A DNA stretch of 54,050 nucleotides from Okeania sp. SIO2B3 (GTDB taxonomy: Bacteria > Cyanobacteriota > Cyanobacteriia > Cyanobacteriales > Microcoleaceae). Of the stretch, positions 6,196 to 14,539 are shown in pieces (the stretch's first letter is position 1; each line of letters opens with the position of its first letter). The notes beneath the pieces were generated by a model. The model was not told the DNA's origin. It ran no database searches and saw nothing but the letters and a program-made list of their open reading frames with translations. Where the stretch lies: positions 1 to 54,050 of the forward strand of contig NZ_JAAHGH010000045.1 of assembly GCF_010672525.1 (NCBI RefSeq), read 5' to 3'. Made by a program: the position numbers and the translations under genes.

Positions 6196-8523
6196 ATGAA
6201 TTATCAATCAACTGGGGGGAGTTTATCCGCAAATAATCCCACTTATGTAGTCAGAAAACAAGATGGAGAATTATCTCAAAAACTCCAAGCAGGAGAATAT
6301 TGTTATGTATTTAATGCTCGTCAAATGGGTAAGTCTAGTTTACGGGTAAGAGTGATGAAAGAATTACGCTCTCAAGGTTGTCAATGTATCCCAATTGACA
6401 TGACTAGATTATGCGATTTTTCAATAGAAAAACAATCTTGGTATGAGGGTTTTTTCAGAGAAATATTTTATGGATGTGAGTTAGACAATAGTATCAATTA
6501 TCAACAGTGGATAATCAGTCATCAAAATTTGACTAATATTCAACGTTTTGCTCAGTTTATTGAAGAAATTTTATTTGTTAATTTTCCTCATCCCCAAAAA
6601 ATATATATTTTTCTTGATGAAATTGATGTACTGGTAAATTGCCCTTTTAAAAATGAAATTTTAGCTTTTATTCGCTCTTGTTATAATCGTCGTGCTGAAG
6701 ATGAAAAATCTGATTATCATCGCCTCATTTTTTGTTTTTTTGGGGTAGCAACTCCCGAAGATTTAATTAGAGAAGAAAAACATACTCCTTTTAATATTGG
6801 TCATCCGATTGAATTAACAGAGTTAACTTTTGCAGATGGAAAAATATTAACTCAGGGATTAGATGGAATAGTAGAAGAACCGGAAGTTGTTTTGCAAAAA
6901 GTTTTTGATTGGAGTGGTGGTCAACCTTTTTTAACTCAGAAACTCTGTCAAATTATTGTTGATTATGCAGATGATTCTGAACCGGATGTTGATAAATTGG
7001 TAGAGGAACATATTTTGACTTATTGGGAAGAAAAAGATAATCCCACTCATTTAAAATATATGCACGATTATTTGGTCAATCATGGTCAATTTGCTCATCA
7101 ATTACTGAAATTATATAAAAAAATTCTCTTGCAAGGAGAAGTTAAAGCTAATAATAGTCGAATCCAAATGGCTTTGCGGTTGTCTGGTGTAGTGATTAAA
7201 AAACAGGATAAATTAGTTATTTTTAATAAAATTTATCGGACAATTTTTAATCTAGATTGGGTGGCGGAAAAATTAGCTTATTTAGAAAGTAATTTAGAGC
7301 CACCTCAAACTCAACCTCAAAAATTGAGAATGAGTGTAATTTTTGCTGGTTTAGCATGGGTTGGAGTTGTTAGTTTTAGAAGTTTAGGTTGGCTACAAAA
7401 TTTAGAGTTAAATGAGTACGACCGCTTAATGCGATGGCGACCTCCAGAACAGCCAGACCCTAATATTTTAATTGTTGAAGCTACGGCAAAAGATATTAAT
7501 AAATATGGTATTGGTAGTAATTTAAGTGATGAAATTTTGGCTGAGGTAATAGCTAAATTAGAAATTTATCAACCTACAATTATCGGTTTAGACTTTTGGC
7601 GAGAAAAACCTTTACCTTCTGAATATGGTTATAGAAAGTTATTAAAAATTTTGAGTAATAATCAGAAAATAGTTGCTGTTTGTAGTGCTAGTGAATATCA
7701 CAACAATAAACCTGGTACTAAACCTCCTCAAGGAGTGCCAGAAGAACGTTTAGGTTTTACTGATGTTGTTGTCGATCATGGTCAAGTTGATATCCTCCGT
7801 CGCCATTTAATGTTTATGGGAAAAGAAGAGAAAGACCCTTGTCAAACAAGTTATTCATTAAGTGCTAGGGTTGCTTTTAATTATTTGGAAAGTCAAGGAA
7901 TTAAACTAGAGTTTACTTCAAGTAGAAGTATTAAAAATATTGAAGTTGGTGATCTTGTTTTTAAGGAGCTTGTGGAAAGACAAGGTATTTATCAAAAAGT
8001 TAATGCTGGTGGGTTTCAAGTTTTACTTAATTATAGAAATTCCGATAAAATTGGTAAATATATTAGTGTCTCGGATGTATTGTCTGGGAATTTTGATGAT
8101 TTTTTAGTGAGAGATAAAATTGTACTTATTGGTAGTACAGACCCTAATAATGCTAGTGATAAATTTTATACTCCTTATAGTTATGTTGAAGCTGTTTCTC
8201 AGAAGAAAATGTCTGGGGTTGTTTTACACGCGCATCAGGTTAGTCAAATTATTAGTGCGGTTTTGGATGATAGACCTTTAATTACGTTTTGGAGTTGGTG
8301 GGTAGACTGGTTATTGATTTTTTTTTGCTCTGGTGTGGGTGTTTTAGTGGGTTTGCGTTTTCGCCGAATTTTATTGTTTTTCTTATCTATAGGAGGAAGT
8401 ATTATTATTTTATATTCAGTTAGTTTGTATTGTTTTACTCAAGGTTTTGTGCTGCCTTTAGTGCCATCTATTTTGGTATTTGTGATTAGTGGTATTGGTG
8501 TTTTATTGGTTAATATTCAGTAG
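6196..8523 (+). CDS. AAA_35 ATPase fused to CHASE2 sensor with C-terminal membrane segments
   Basis: A 775-residue protein. Residues 5-370 form an AAA_35-type ATPase starting with the familiar NNPTYVVRKQDGEL, Walker A at 40-48 (NARQMGKSS), Walker B at 135-144 (KIYIFLDEID) and a SGGQPFLTQKLC motif. A hydrophobic segment at about 378-395 leads to an extracytoplasmic CHASE2 domain (about 400-690), recognisable from LNEYDRLMRWRPPEQPDPNI and DPNNASDKFYTPYS. Three hydrophobic segments close the protein (about 690-775), the usual end of CHASE2. It should be an inner-membrane receptor coupling an external signal to a cytoplasmic NTPase switch. The start matches the family's usual N-terminus. It lacks the kinase, cyclase or CHAT output often fused to CHASE2, so the output must be another protein. 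Confidence 0.85.
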   Translation: MNYQSTGGSLSANNPTYVVRKQDGELSQKLQAGEYCYVFNARQMGKSSLRVRVMKELRSQGCQCIPIDMTRLCDFSIEKQSWYEGFFREIFYGCELDNSINYQQWIISHQNLTNIQRFAQFIEEILFVNFPHPQKIYIFLDEIDVLVNCPFKNEILAFIRSCYNRRAEDEKSDYHRLIFCFFGVATPEDLIREEKHTPFNIGHPIELTELTFADGKILTQGLDGIVEEPEVVLQKVFDWSGGQPFLTQKLCQIIVDYADDSEPDVDKLVEEHILTYWEEKDNPTHLKYMHDYLVNHGQFAHQLLKLYKKILLQGEVKANNSRIQMALRLSGVVIKKQDKLVIFNKIYRTIFNLDWVAEKLAYLESNLEPPQTQPQKLRMSVIFAGLAWVGVVSFRSLGWLQNLELNEYDRLMRWRPPEQPDPNILIVEATAKDINKYGIGSNLSDEILAEVIAKLEIYQPTIIGLDFWREKPLPSEYGYRKLLKILSNNQKIVAVCSASEYHNNKPGTKPPQGVPEERLGFTDVVVDHGQVDILRRHLMFMGKEEKDPCQTSYSLSARVAFNYLESQGIKLEFTSSRSIKNIEVGDLVFKELVERQGIYQKVNAGGFQVLLNYRNSDKIGKYISVSDVLSGNFDDFLVRDKIVLIGSTDPNNASDKFYTPYSYVEAVSQKKMSGVVLHAHQVSQIISAVLDDRPLITFWSWWVDWLLIFFCSGVGVLVGLRFRRILLFFLSIGGSIIILYSVSLYCFTQGFVLPLVPSILVFVISGIGVLLVNIQ

Positions 8524-8580
8524 TTAATATTAGCGAGTTATATCATGTCCGCTTGAATACTTATACTTTATTGGAAGAAA

Positions 8581-8990
8581 CTTCATTAATTGATAATTGA
8601 TAATGGATAATTGATAATTACCTCGGGTTTTAACCGCTACGGAATTGAATATAAGGAAATATTATTTCTTCTCTTGGTCGATGGTCGGACAGCGAGGAGA
8701 CCTGCTCTTGACAGAGCCGCTCCGCTGTTAGCGCAGCTTTGCGATAGCAAACGCCATCCCACCCTTCGGGAAGCTCCGAAGAGAGAACTCCGTTCCGAGA
8801 TGCGCGTTTCGCGTCAGCGTTGCGTTACGCCAGTTTTGCGAAGCAAAAGCAAACGACCGCTGTCTTGGTCTCATGGATATGGCGAGGGGACCTCGCCATC
8901 CCTCGACCGCTTTTTTCCCCTTAAAAGGGGAGGCTTCAAGGCGCGAATTATTTAATTATTAATTATTAATTATTAATTATTCGGTAAAGG
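8581..8990. repeat. Long dispersed repeat, copy 1 (paired with 39.1 kb)
   Basis: It starts with AATTGAT/AATGGAT heptamers, continues with ACCGCTACGGAATTGAATAT and TTCTCTTGGTCGATGGTCGG, carries a region rich in GCGCGTTTCGCG-like small palindromes, then GGGGAGGCTTCAAGGCGCG, a TTAATTA heptamer tract (8943-8985) and TTCGGTAAA. The copy at 39101-39365 has the same order but a shorter middle. It belongs to scaffold S by its right end. The open frame inside it is not a gene. Confidence 0.75.
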
Positions 8991-9139
8991 GCGGTTATAC
9001 TGCTATGCTGAGTCGATATTTAAAATTTTAGTCAACAGGTACAAGAGAAGACTATCAATACCTGAATTCCAGGTATAATTCACTTTTATGAACAATTTTA
9101 TAGTTTCAAATTAATCAAATTATGGTAAATTAAAAAAAG

Positions 9140-9215
9140 TTTATTATCTTTTCTTTTCTGGGTTTAATACCCCACCGTCTATATGGTGCTTAAAATTGCT
9201 TGGGGTTTGTAGACA
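9140..9215. repeat. G-type repeat (GGGTTTAATACCCC), intact copy
   Basis: TCTGGGTTTAATACCCCACC is followed by GTCTATATGGTGCTTAAAAT and TTGGGGTTTG. Related copies lie near 19.25 kb, 25.58 kb and 27.34 kb, with inverted copies near 3.77 kb and 22.84 kb. The copies at 25.6 and 27.4 kb are split at the CCGTC by scaffold S, so this copy shows the uninterrupted form. Confidence 0.6.
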
Positions 9216-9333
9216 CAGAGTGGCGTGTCGAAGACTATCCCCATGTAATTTTCCCCTCTGCCTTCTGCCTTCTTCAAGGTCATTTGAATCAAATTATTTT
9301 TTCGAGCAAAACTATTATGGAGATGCAAAATTA

Positions 9334-10020
9334 ATGAATTTGGAAAACTTTGAAATTGTAAGCTTCGATTGTTATGGAACTCTGATTGATTGGGAAAGTG
9401 GCATAATTACAGTATTAAAAAATTTAATTGCCAATCATCAAATTAATATTAGCGCACAACAAATTCTCGAAATGTTTGCTAAATTCGAGTCAGAAGCAGA
9501 AGCAGGAGAATATATAAAATATCGAGAAGTTATGAAACAAGTAGTAGAAAAAATTGGTAAAGAACTAAACTTTCAACCTACAGAATCAGAATTAAATTCT
9601 CTAGCAAATTCCATCAAAAACTGGCAACCTTTTCCAGATACAATCACAGCCTTACAAACCCTAAAACAAAAATATCGTCTTGCCATAATTTCTAATATTG
9701 ATGATGACTTATTTACTGATACTGCCAAACACCTTCAGATAGAATTTGATTTTGTTATTACAGCTCAACAAATCAAATCATATAAACCATCAAAAAATAA
9801 CTTTGAAATGGCAATTAAAAAAATGGAAATTACACCAGAAAAACTATTACATATTGCCCAGAGTATTTACCATGATATAGTACCAGCAAAAGCAATGGGA
9901 TTATCAACAATTTGGGTAAATCGCCGACAAGGAAAAGAAGGATTTGGCGCAACTTTACCAGCTAGTGAAAAACCAGATTTAGAAGTGCCAGATTTGAAAA
10001 CATTAGTGGATTTAATTTAA
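9334..10020 (+). CDS. HAD-superfamily hydrolase (type II haloacid dehalogenase-like)
   Basis: With the ATG at 9334, preceded by GGAG about 11 bases upstream, the protein has 228 residues; an earlier in-frame start would add 46 residues of repeat-derived sequence and is unlikely. HAD motif I is FDCYGTLIDW (nucleophile Asp12), motif II is Ser120-Asn121 (IISNIDDD), motif III is Lys151 (SYKPSK) and motif IV is AQSIYHDIVPAKAMGL (His180-Asp181). The GTLIDWE variant and the IWVNRR ending resemble the (S)-2-haloacid dehalogenase-like subgroup, but the real substrate may be a phosphorylated metabolite. It is cytoplasmic. A USP-domain fragment follows 22 bases after the stop, and a ClC gene lies 1.3 kb downstream. 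Confidence 0.85.
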   Translation: MNLENFEIVSFDCYGTLIDWESGIITVLKNLIANHQINISAQQILEMFAKFESEAEAGEYIKYREVMKQVVEKIGKELNFQPTESELNSLANSIKNWQPFPDTITALQTLKQKYRLAIISNIDDDLFTDTAKHLQIEFDFVITAQQIKSYKPSKNNFEMAIKKMEITPEKLLHIAQSIYHDIVPAKAMGLSTIWVNRRQGKEGFGATLPASEKPDLEVPDLKTLVDLI

Positions 10021-10041
10021 TTTGTTAAAATTATAGTTCTA

Positions 10042-10212
10042 TTGAAAAATGTTGCATTAGTAGGAAAAGGTCGTTTGCTACTATTGCTAGACAATTCAGA
10101 AACAGCAATCACTTTACTACAAATTGCCATGGCGATCGCCTATGAAAAAAATTATGAAATAGAATACTTACAAGTAATATTAGTACCATTTAATTCTTCT
10201 TATTATTTATAG
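10042..10212 (+). pseudogene. Universal-stress-protein domain remnant related to the ClC tail
   Basis: This short open frame reads KNVALVGKGRLLLLLDNSET and then ITLLQIAMAIAYEKNYEIEY, LQVILVPFNS, stop. It matches residues about 603-648 of the ClC protein encoded at 11294 (GNGRLLVPLSNPSTAPALLK, ARQRNYELECVQVVIVP). Only the first strand-helix-strand of a USP fold is present and there is no good start or ribosome site. I read it as the leftover of a duplicated or earlier ClC-USP gene rather than a working gene. Confidence 0.7.
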
Positions 10213-10626
10213 AACCTATTCGATCGCTATATAATTATGGAACTCAAGTCTTTTCGCGCATCAATTTTGACCTAAAATCTTGGTGTTGGTGTGTTGAATT
10301 TTGTGTATTATTTCTCCCCATATCTTCCCTTTTTCTTCTTCCCTCCTGTTTCCTGTCTCCTGTCTCCTGTCTCCTTGCTAAATTTATGAAGATACGATCG
10401 TTCTATAGGTTTCTAAGAACGGTTGCCATCAGATTACCGACATACAGGAGTCAGAATAATTTGGTTGATAGAGACTCTCATCCCATTAAGCATATACATC
10501 AAAATAATTTGGTTGATAAAGACTCTCATCCCATTAAGCACATTCGCACTTCAATTAATCAGGGTTGTTTCATTAACAAGCTATTAGCTTTTCCTTAGGT
10601 CATGGGACCCTTGCCAGCATTTAGCT
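10213..10626. other. Intergenic region with a 48-bp two-copy tandem repeat
   Basis: After a TCCTGTC heptamer tract (10345-10378), a 48-base unit containing AATTTGGTTGATA and GACTCTCATCCCATTAAGCA is repeated head to tail at 10453-10500 and 10501-10548. The unit is a multiple of three and an open frame crosses it, but composition and lack of a ribosome site argue against a gene. Confidence 0.55.
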
Positions 10627-10904
10627 AGGGTTTGCTGATTAAATCTAAAAGCATTTACATATAAAGGTTGAGCGCATTTTTTAGTTAAAAAAAGTCCAAG
10701 CTTAATGGTCATAATGGTTCAAAAAAGAGCGCATTTTAGGCTTATAGTTGCGCAGAATAATCAAGGGATTATTCTTCCTTCTACCTCCTCTATAATTCCC
10801 ATTTCTCCTGTCTTCCCCTCCTGGGAGGGGGAGGGGCGAGGGGTGGGTTGTCTCCAGTATAGCTGTCTCCTACCCTTGCCCATAAGACTTTTTCAGCAAG
10901 CCCT
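10627..10904. mobile_element. MITE family A, copy 1 (278 bp, AGCT target duplication)
   Basis: The ends are inverted repeats: AGGGTTTGCTGATTAAAT at the left and TTTTTCAGCAAGCCCT at the right. The flanking bases AGCT occur at 10623-10626 and again at 10905-10908, a 4-bp target duplication. The interior is homologous, inverted, to the copy at 29313-29578 (shared GAGCGCATTTTAGGCTTATA and AATAATCAAGGGATTATTCT). No transposase is encoded. The rest of the gap to 11293 shows a CTGACCG heptamer tract at about 11021 and no gene. Confidence 0.8.
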
Positions 10905-11293
10905 AGCTAGAGCGCTAAAAATCCAAGGGTTCGGCGTCCCCCACGCTGATTTGAAAAAGCCCGTGGTGCGCCTTTTATGGGGGATTCAAACCCCCATTAT
11001 ACACTCCAGAGAAGCTAATAGCTGACCGCTGACCGCTGACTGCTATTTCAAACGTGAAACGTATTGAGAAAGTGAGTTTAGAAGGTATGGGTTAGAGGGG
11101 GATATGAGAAAATCGAACCCCCAAACAGTTAATTCAACCCTTATAGTTGTAGTTTTTCTCTACACTCCCCACATTCCCCCGCTACCAGGTTTGATATTAA
11201 CCCATAACGAAAAAGATAAAAAAGAGCCACTAAGAACTAGAATAAACACAAAACTCTATTCCATACTGCCAAAACAACACCCTAAACTCTGTT

Positions 11294-14014
11294 ATGTGGC
11301 ATCAGTATATCCGACAAGAAGTTCAAATCCATCTGAAAAACTTTATTTATCCACTGCTCAGACCAAAACGTGTAGCAGTCTTTGAAGCTTGCTTAATAGG
11401 AATCGTATCTGGATTAGCAGCAGTCATACTAAAAGAAGGTGCAGGATGGCTAGGTAGTCTGCGTATAGCTGCATCCCTCAAATATCCACCTTGGTTATTA
11501 TTACCAATTTTTGGTGCCGTTGGAGGATTTGTCGCAGGTTTATTAGTAAAACGTTTAGCACCAGAAACTGGAGGAAGTGGAGTACCCCAAGTCAAAGCTG
11601 CACTCGCAGGTATGCGAATTCCGTTAAACTTCCCGATCGCCATGGTTAAAATGTTTACTACCATCTTGACAGTGGGTTCTGGATTAACATTAGGCCGACA
11701 AGGCCCAACAGTACAAATAGGTGCATCCTTAGCAGCTTGGATCAGCCGTTTAGTTCCTACTTCTCCGAGTTATCGTCGTCAGTTAATTGCCTGTGGTGCT
11801 GCTGCTGGGTTAGCTGCTGGTTTCAACGCTCCCATCGCTGGAGTCTTATTTGTAGTAGAAGACCTGATGCACGATGTTTCTGGTATCACCTTGGGGCCAG
11901 CAATTATCGCTTCTTTCGTTGGTGCAGTTGTTTCCCAAATGCTAGGGGGAGAAAGTTTATACTTAGATAAGAACAGTTACTTAGATACCTCAATTACAGG
12001 ATTTTTACACCCCAAAGAAATTCCTTTTTACATAATTTTGGGAATGTTAGCAGGTTTATTAGGAACAGCATTTAGTCGAGGAATTATTGCGACTTCCATA
12101 TTTCAGCGCCGACTCAAATTAACATTACCTTGGCGAATAGCTATCACAGGATTAATTAGTGGTTTAATTATCGCATTTTTACCAGAATCATTTCGTAATC
12201 ATACTGGTTTAAGAGAATTGCTAGGCAGTAGCGAAGCAAACTTGAAATGGAGTTTCATTGCTTTTGCCGAATACTTTATCTTGACAATATTTGCCGCCAG
12301 TTCCGGTGCCCCTGGCGGTTTTTTTGCTCCATCGTTAGTTATTGGGGCCGCCCTCGGTCAGATAGTTGGAATTTTGCAAAGTAATTTAGTCGGTATTGAA
12401 CAACCAACAATTTTTGCTCTAGCAGGAATGGGTGCATTCTTTTGTGCTGTATCAAGAGCACCCATGACGGCAGTAGTAATTATTTTTGAGAAGACACAAG
12501 ATTTTCGCTTAGTGTTGCCACTAATGATTGTTTCTATTGTCGCTTTATTGATGGCAGAAAAGATAGATAAAAAGTCTCTATCCGACCGAGTTTTAGATTT
12601 CAAAGGTCTGCAACCTCAGAAGGAGAAATCAGCAAATGATTATTTGAGCAATATTCGTGCGGATGAAGTCATGCACACTCCCGTAGAAACTCTTGATTTT
12701 AATTTAACTTTGGATAAGGTGAAGCAGAAATTTTCTAATTCCCATCATCGAGGTTTTCCAGCGCTTGATGATAGTGGCTTGCTCGTAGGTATTGTCACTC
12801 AGACAGATTTAGCTTACACTCGCAAACGCGAACTTCCCGGAGACACCCTATTAAAAGAGTTTATGACACCTCATCCCATGACAGTTAAAACTACAGATAA
12901 TCTGAGCGAGGTTTTGTATCTTTTACATCAATACAAACTGAGTCGTTTACCTGTGATGGAAGGTCGTCACCTGGTAGGAATTATTACTGATACTGATATT
13001 ATCCGAGTAGAATCAGAACAAATAGGTAAGACAAATCTGGGAACTCATAGTCAAGAACCTTCTTATATAGTTTATCAAACGCGATCGCCCCAGATAGGGA
13101 ATGGTCGATTATTAGTACCATTAAGTAATCCTAGTACCGCTCCTGCATTATTAAAATTAGCCACTGTTATCGCTCGGCAACGTAATTATGAATTGGAATG
13201 CGTACAAGTTGTGATTGTGCCTCGTCAAAGTTCTCCCGCAGAAACTGTGGTAGATACAACTAAGAGTCGTCGTTTATTAGCAATGGCGGAGTGCATAGCT
13301 AAGGATTTGAAAATTCCTATGCACACTCAAATTCGGGTTGGTCACGATGTTGCTGATACTATTTTGGAAATTATTAAGGAAAGACATATATCTCTAATAC
13401 TGATGGGTTGGAAGGGTGACTCTTCTGCTTCTGGTCGTGTTTTTGGCAGTATTGTGGATACTCTGATCCGACAAGCTATTTGTGAAGTAATAGTAGTGAA
13501 ATGGGGAGGTAGAAAGTTAAAAGAGGAAGAAATATTCAAAGATATTACTAATACTAATGAAAGATTTGAAGCCAACCTGGATAATCTTGTTTCCGAGCGT
13601 ATGTATTCTTTTTTAGGATGGCGACGGTGGTTAGTGCCCATTCGAGATATTCCTACACAAGCAGCAGCAGTAAAGCTTTTGCCTGCCTTGGTTTCTTTGA
13701 GTGTGAAACCAGAAATTCTCTTATGTCAGGTTTTAACTAAGTCTGTTGTTAAGCCTAATATTGAGGAAATGAAACAAGCAGCAAAGATTCTTCAGCATCG
13801 CTTGGATACAGAAGTTATGGCCACTTCAGTCTGTGCTAGTTCTGTTTCAACTGCTATAGTTGATTTGGCAGATACTCATAACTGTGACGTTGTAGTTATT
13901 GGTGCTAGTAAGGAAGGATTTTTGAAACAAGCAATTAATGGCAATATTCCAGAGGCGATCGCTCGTGGTTGTGATTGTACTGTAATTCTGGTGCGGACTG
14001 CTTATAGTGAATGA
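11294..14014 (+). CDS. ClC-family chloride channel/antiporter with CBS pair and two USP domains
   Basis: A 906-residue inner-membrane protein. The ClC core (about 25-425) has GGSGVPQ at 93-99, the gate loop GRQGPTVQ at 134-141, FNAPIAGVLFVVED at 177-190 and GGFFAPSLVIG at 341-351. Two CBS motifs follow (about 455-575; GIVTQTDLAY, GIITDTDIIRV), then two universal-stress domains (about 603-738 and 765-905). Gln136 occupies the place of the external gating glutamate of the usual GREGP, and Asp190 that of the internal proton glutamate. In the E. coli antiporter the equivalent Glu-to-Gln change gives an open, proton-uncoupled form, so a channel-like anion conductance is possible here. The CBS and USP domains suggest control by adenine nucleotides. 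It lies downstream of the HAD gene and the USP remnant but 1.3 kb of repeats separates them. Confidence 0.88.
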   Translation: MWHQYIRQEVQIHLKNFIYPLLRPKRVAVFEACLIGIVSGLAAVILKEGAGWLGSLRIAASLKYPPWLLLPIFGAVGGFVAGLLVKRLAPETGGSGVPQVKAALAGMRIPLNFPIAMVKMFTTILTVGSGLTLGRQGPTVQIGASLAAWISRLVPTSPSYRRQLIACGAAAGLAAGFNAPIAGVLFVVEDLMHDVSGITLGPAIIASFVGAVVSQMLGGESLYLDKNSYLDTSITGFLHPKEIPFYIILGMLAGLLGTAFSRGIIATSIFQRRLKLTLPWRIAITGLISGLIIAFLPESFRNHTGLRELLGSSEANLKWSFIAFAEYFILTIFAASSGAPGGFFAPSLVIGAALGQIVGILQSNLVGIEQPTIFALAGMGAFFCAVSRAPMTAVVIIFEKTQDFRLVLPLMIVSIVALLMAEKIDKKSLSDRVLDFKGLQPQKEKSANDYLSNIRADEVMHTPVETLDFNLTLDKVKQKFSNSHHRGFPALDDSGLLVGIVTQTDLAYTRKRELPGDTLLKEFMTPHPMTVKTTDNLSEVLYLLHQYKLSRLPVMEGRHLVGIITDTDIIRVESEQIGKTNLGTHSQEPSYIVYQTRSPQIGNGRLLVPLSNPSTAPALLKLATVIARQRNYELECVQVVIVPRQSSPAETVVDTTKSRRLLAMAECIAKDLKIPMHTQIRVGHDVADTILEIIKERHISLILMGWKGDSSASGRVFGSIVDTLIRQAICEVIVVKWGGRKLKEEEIFKDITNTNERFEANLDNLVSERMYSFLGWRRWLVPIRDIPTQAAAVKLLPALVSLSVKPEILLCQVLTKSVVKPNIEEMKQAAKILQHRLDTEVMATSVCASSVSTAIVDLADTHNCDVVVIGASKEGFLKQAINGNIPEAIARGCDCTVILVRTAYSE

Positions 14015-14175
14015 TATATAGCGCTGTGCGCAGGCAACAGGCAACAGGGGGAATAAATTGCCGATAATATAAGACTTTTAGCTATTTGGCCCTTCCTGCA
14101 ATTTGTAAATATGCCAGCGCTCATTGCTATAGCAGGAGGAAGAAAGTGTTGATTTATTGCGAATTACGAATTATA
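14015..14175. other. Gap between the ClC gene and the nested MITE
   Basis: A short AT-rich stretch with CAGGCAACAGGCAACAGG heptamer-like units just after the ClC stop. No terminator hairpin or gene seen. Confidence 0.4.
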
Positions 14176-14472
14176 AAATTTGGGGCGTTGGTGAAGCGCG
14201 TGTATGATATTAATCTCACAGCGGTTTTCATGATTAGTAGACCACAGTAGGGACGTTCCATGGAACGTCCCTACAAGGTTTTGTTTGTGAAGATGTGGTT
14301 CATCAACTTGAAAAGCGCTGTAATTACTCAGTCCTAAAAATTCAGGAGGGAAGAAAGAAGAAGAAAGAGGAGTAGAAGGAGAAAGTTTTTTGCTCGCGGA
14401 GCGCGGAACAGAGTTCTATGGCGCTCTGCTCCGGACATGATATCATACCTCAAATCACCAACGCCAAATTTG
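14176..14472. mobile_element. MITE family B copy hosting a nested MITE
   Basis: Ends TTTGGGGCGTTGGTGAAG and ATCACCAACGCCAAATTT are inverted repeats, with TATGATAT-type motifs just inside. The right part contains GGAACAGAGTTCTATGGCGC, also present inverted in the copy within the first gene. A family C MITE (14218-14321) sits inside it. It ends about 70 bases before the repeat-protein gene. Confidence 0.65.
14218..14321. mobile_element. MITE family C, copy 1 (about 104 bp)
   Basis: Ends ACAGCGGTTTTCA and TGAAAAGCGCTGT are imperfect inverted repeats. The core is the palindrome GGGACGTTCCATGGAACGTC. The copy at 30081-30182 has the opposite orientation and perfect ends. A half copy (GATGTGGTTCATCAATTTGA to GCGCTGTA) ends at about 38878. 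Confidence 0.75.
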
Positions 14473-14539
14473 GCAGTTCTAGAAAATTATGGTTTTTAAT
14501 GAATGTTAATATTTAAGTCAAAATAGGAGGCTAATTTCT

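Noticed and set aside
8611-8955. Open frame of 114 codons
   Set aside because: It is inside the long dispersed repeat whose partner at 39.1 kb does not keep the frame.
10386-10598. 70-codon frame with a 16-residue repeat
   Set aside because: The repetition comes from a 48-bp tandem duplication; no ribosome site, no family resemblance.
10705-11025. Open frame of 106 codons
   Set aside because: It lies across MITE family A and matches, in reverse complement, the non-coding copy at 29.3 kb.
11347-11664. Antisense frame of 105 codons within the ClC gene
   Set aside because: The ClC frame is clearly the coding one, with conserved motifs.
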